From Sanguibacter suaedae (GTDB lineage: Bacteria; Actinomycetota; Actinomycetes; Actinomycetales; Cellulomonadaceae), in NCBI RefSeq assembly GCF_016342785.1, contig NZ_JAEINH010000001.1, forward strand, positions 401,350-465,349: DNA of 64,000 nucleotides. Direction: 5' to 3'. The notes under the pieces were generated by a model that was not told where the DNA came from, did not search any database, and saw only the letters and a program-made list of their open reading frames with translations. How positions within the stretch are numbered: position 1 is the stretch's first letter; the number at the start of each line of letters is the position of its first letter. This document shows positions 63,138 through 64,000 of the stretch, one piece after another. Position numbers and translations under genes: made by a program.

Positions 63138-63466
63138 ACCTGGACATCACCGAGCACGGGACGACGTCGGCGGTGCTGGTGCTCAACGGGCGCCTGAACC
63201 TCGTGTCGTCGCCGATGCTCCGCGAGGCCGTGGCGGACGTCATCGCGGACGGGCGCACCCTCGTGGTCGTCGACCTCGGCGCCGTGTCGTTCGTCGACTC
63301 CTCCGGGCTGGGTGCCCTGGTCGCCGGCCTGAAGACGGCCCGGGCGGCTGGCGGCGACCTGCGGATGGCCGACGCACCGGAGCAGGTCGCATCGGTGCTC
63401 CGTCTGACGAACCTCGACCGCGTGCTCCGGGTGCACCCGACGGTGGAGGCGGCGCTCGATGCCTAG
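63134..63466 (+). CDS. STAS-domain anti-sigma-factor antagonist
   Basis: A 110-residue SpoIIAA/RsbV-like protein. NLDITEHGTTSAVLVLNGRL and VVVDLGAVSFVDSSGLGALV contain the phosphorylatable Ser57 in DSSGLG. In partner switching the unphosphorylated form binds the kinase and frees its client. ATGA overlap with the GT2 gene upstream and an 8-bp overlap with the kinase gene downstream. No sigma factor gene is in the operon. Confidence 0.93.
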   Translation: MNLDITEHGTTSAVLVLNGRLNLVSSPMLREAVADVIADGRTLVVVDLGAVSFVDSSGLGALVAGLKTARAAGGDLRMADAPEQVASVLRLTNLDRVLRVHPTVEAALDA

Positions 63467-63941
63467 CAGCGAACCGGACGGCGGCAACGGGGCCGCGCAG
63501 GACGAGGGGACCGTCCGCAGGACGTTCGAGGGTGTCGCGTCTCAGCCGTGGCTCGACGCGCTGCCGGAGCAGCTCGACGAGGCGTACGGGGAGTACGACG
63601 CCCTGGAGACGGGCACGGTCCCGGTCGTGGATCGCGCGGCGTTCGAGCTCGCCCTGGTGGAGGTCGCGTCGAACCTCGTGGAGCACCCACCGCCCGAGAT
63701 CCCCGTCCACGTGACCATCGACCTGGCCCTCGGGGCCTCGGAGCTGCGCGCCGTCATCGTCGACGACGCGCCGCGCGCCGAGATCGACCTGTCCCAGGTG
63801 TCCATGCCGTCGGTGGACGCCGAGAGCGGCCGGGGGCTCGCCCTCGCGGTCGCGTCCCTCACGGAGTTCACGCACGACGCGGGAGCGGGCGGGGAGTCCG
63901 GCAACCGGTGGACCCTGGTCCGTCGCCCGGTCGTCGACTAG
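63459..63941 (+). CDS. RsbW/SpoIIAB-like anti-sigma (HATPase) kinase
   Basis: A 160-residue GHKL ATPase/kinase. The N box is ELALVEVASNLVEH with Asn72; the G2 box is ESGRGLALA (Gly124, Gly126). The G1 box reads VDDAPRAEID, so the usual DxG glycine is an alanine (Asp103-Ala104), which may weaken ATP binding or be compensated. In partner switching it phosphorylates the STAS protein and sequesters a client; the client here may be non-sigma. It overlaps the STAS gene and ends the operon before a terminator. Confidence 0.87.
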   Translation: MPSSEPDGGNGAAQDEGTVRRTFEGVASQPWLDALPEQLDEAYGEYDALETGTVPVVDRAAFELALVEVASNLVEHPPPEIPVHVTIDLALGASELRAVIVDDAPRAEIDLSQVSMPSVDAESGRGLALAVASLTEFTHDAGAGGESGNRWTLVRRPVVD

Positions 63942-63966
63942 CAGCCCCTCCCACGGGCACGGAGAA

Positions 63967-64000
63967 GGCCCCGCAGTCCTCCGTCGAGGACTGCGGGGCC
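63967..64000 (+). terminator. terminator of the partner-switching operon
   Basis: A 15-bp perfect stem (63967-63981 with 63986-64000) around CGTC, 26 bp past the kinase stop, at the very window edge. Confidence 0.8.

Overview
The window is a stretch of chromosome from a high-GC actinobacterium. The FhaA-FhaB-PstP-RodA-PbpA-PknA-PknB cell-envelope cluster, the neighbouring crgA, rhomboid, cyclophilin and class E sortase genes, GTGA/ATGA start-stop overlaps and very GC-rich codons point to the order Micrococcales (a Cellulomonas/Sanguibacter/Promicromonospora-like organism; this placement is inference). Genes lie densely on both strands. No rRNA, CRISPR array, intact insertion sequence or prophage is visible. 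One tRNA-Leu(CAG) is present.

Layout. 1-7 kb: the end of a GH20 hexosaminidase gene; an XRE/ImmA-IrrE metallopeptidase gene overlapping a PIN-domain gene; a LacI regulator divergent from an MFS exporter; a MerR/TipA-like regulator divergent from a HEAT-repeat protein. 7-12 kb: a small secreted Cys-containing protein in AT-richer DNA, an acetyltransferase coupled to a membrane-anchored GH25 lysozyme, nagA and tag. 11.8-14.4 kb: a TetR regulator divergent from an AfsA-type gene followed by an NAD-dependent epimerase, the layout of a gamma-butyrolactone/butenolide signalling cassette. 15-19.4 kb: a SAM riboswitch ahead of metF-metE. 20-31 kb: assorted metabolic genes and the glycine cleavage genes gcvP-gcvT-gcvH, with a tandem glycine riboswitch ahead of gcvP. 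31-44 kb: acetyltransferase, App1-type phosphatase, low-molecular-weight tyrosine phosphatase, a hairpin-rich spacer with a tiny ORF and a 72-bp interrupted palindrome, a Na+/alanine symporter, a LysR regulator, an LLM flavin oxidoreductase, a PadR-membrane protein pair and a secreted pectate lyase. 44.7-54.3 kb: the seven-gene envelope/division kinase operon. 54.4-58.6 kb: trpG, a 53-aa membrane protein, class E sortase, a DUF881 protein, crgA, rhomboid protease and cyclophilin. 58.7-64 kb: an Ala-rich membrane protein and a four-gene operon joining a GAF-SpoIIE phosphatase, a cellulose-synthase-like GT2, a STAS anti-sigma antagonist and an RsbW-like kinase.

How the genes work together. Methionine synthesis and glycine breakdown are both placed under riboswitches for their product or substrate. 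The kinase operon couples peptidoglycan synthesis (RodA/PbpA) to phospho-signalling (PknA/PknB/PstP and FHA readers). The final operon looks like a partner switch attached to a polysaccharide synthase rather than to a sigma factor. That synthase carries an extra segment of about 140 residues between two catalytic motifs. This operon, the AfsA cassette and the structured spacer at 35.2-35.8 kb are the parts most worth a second look.
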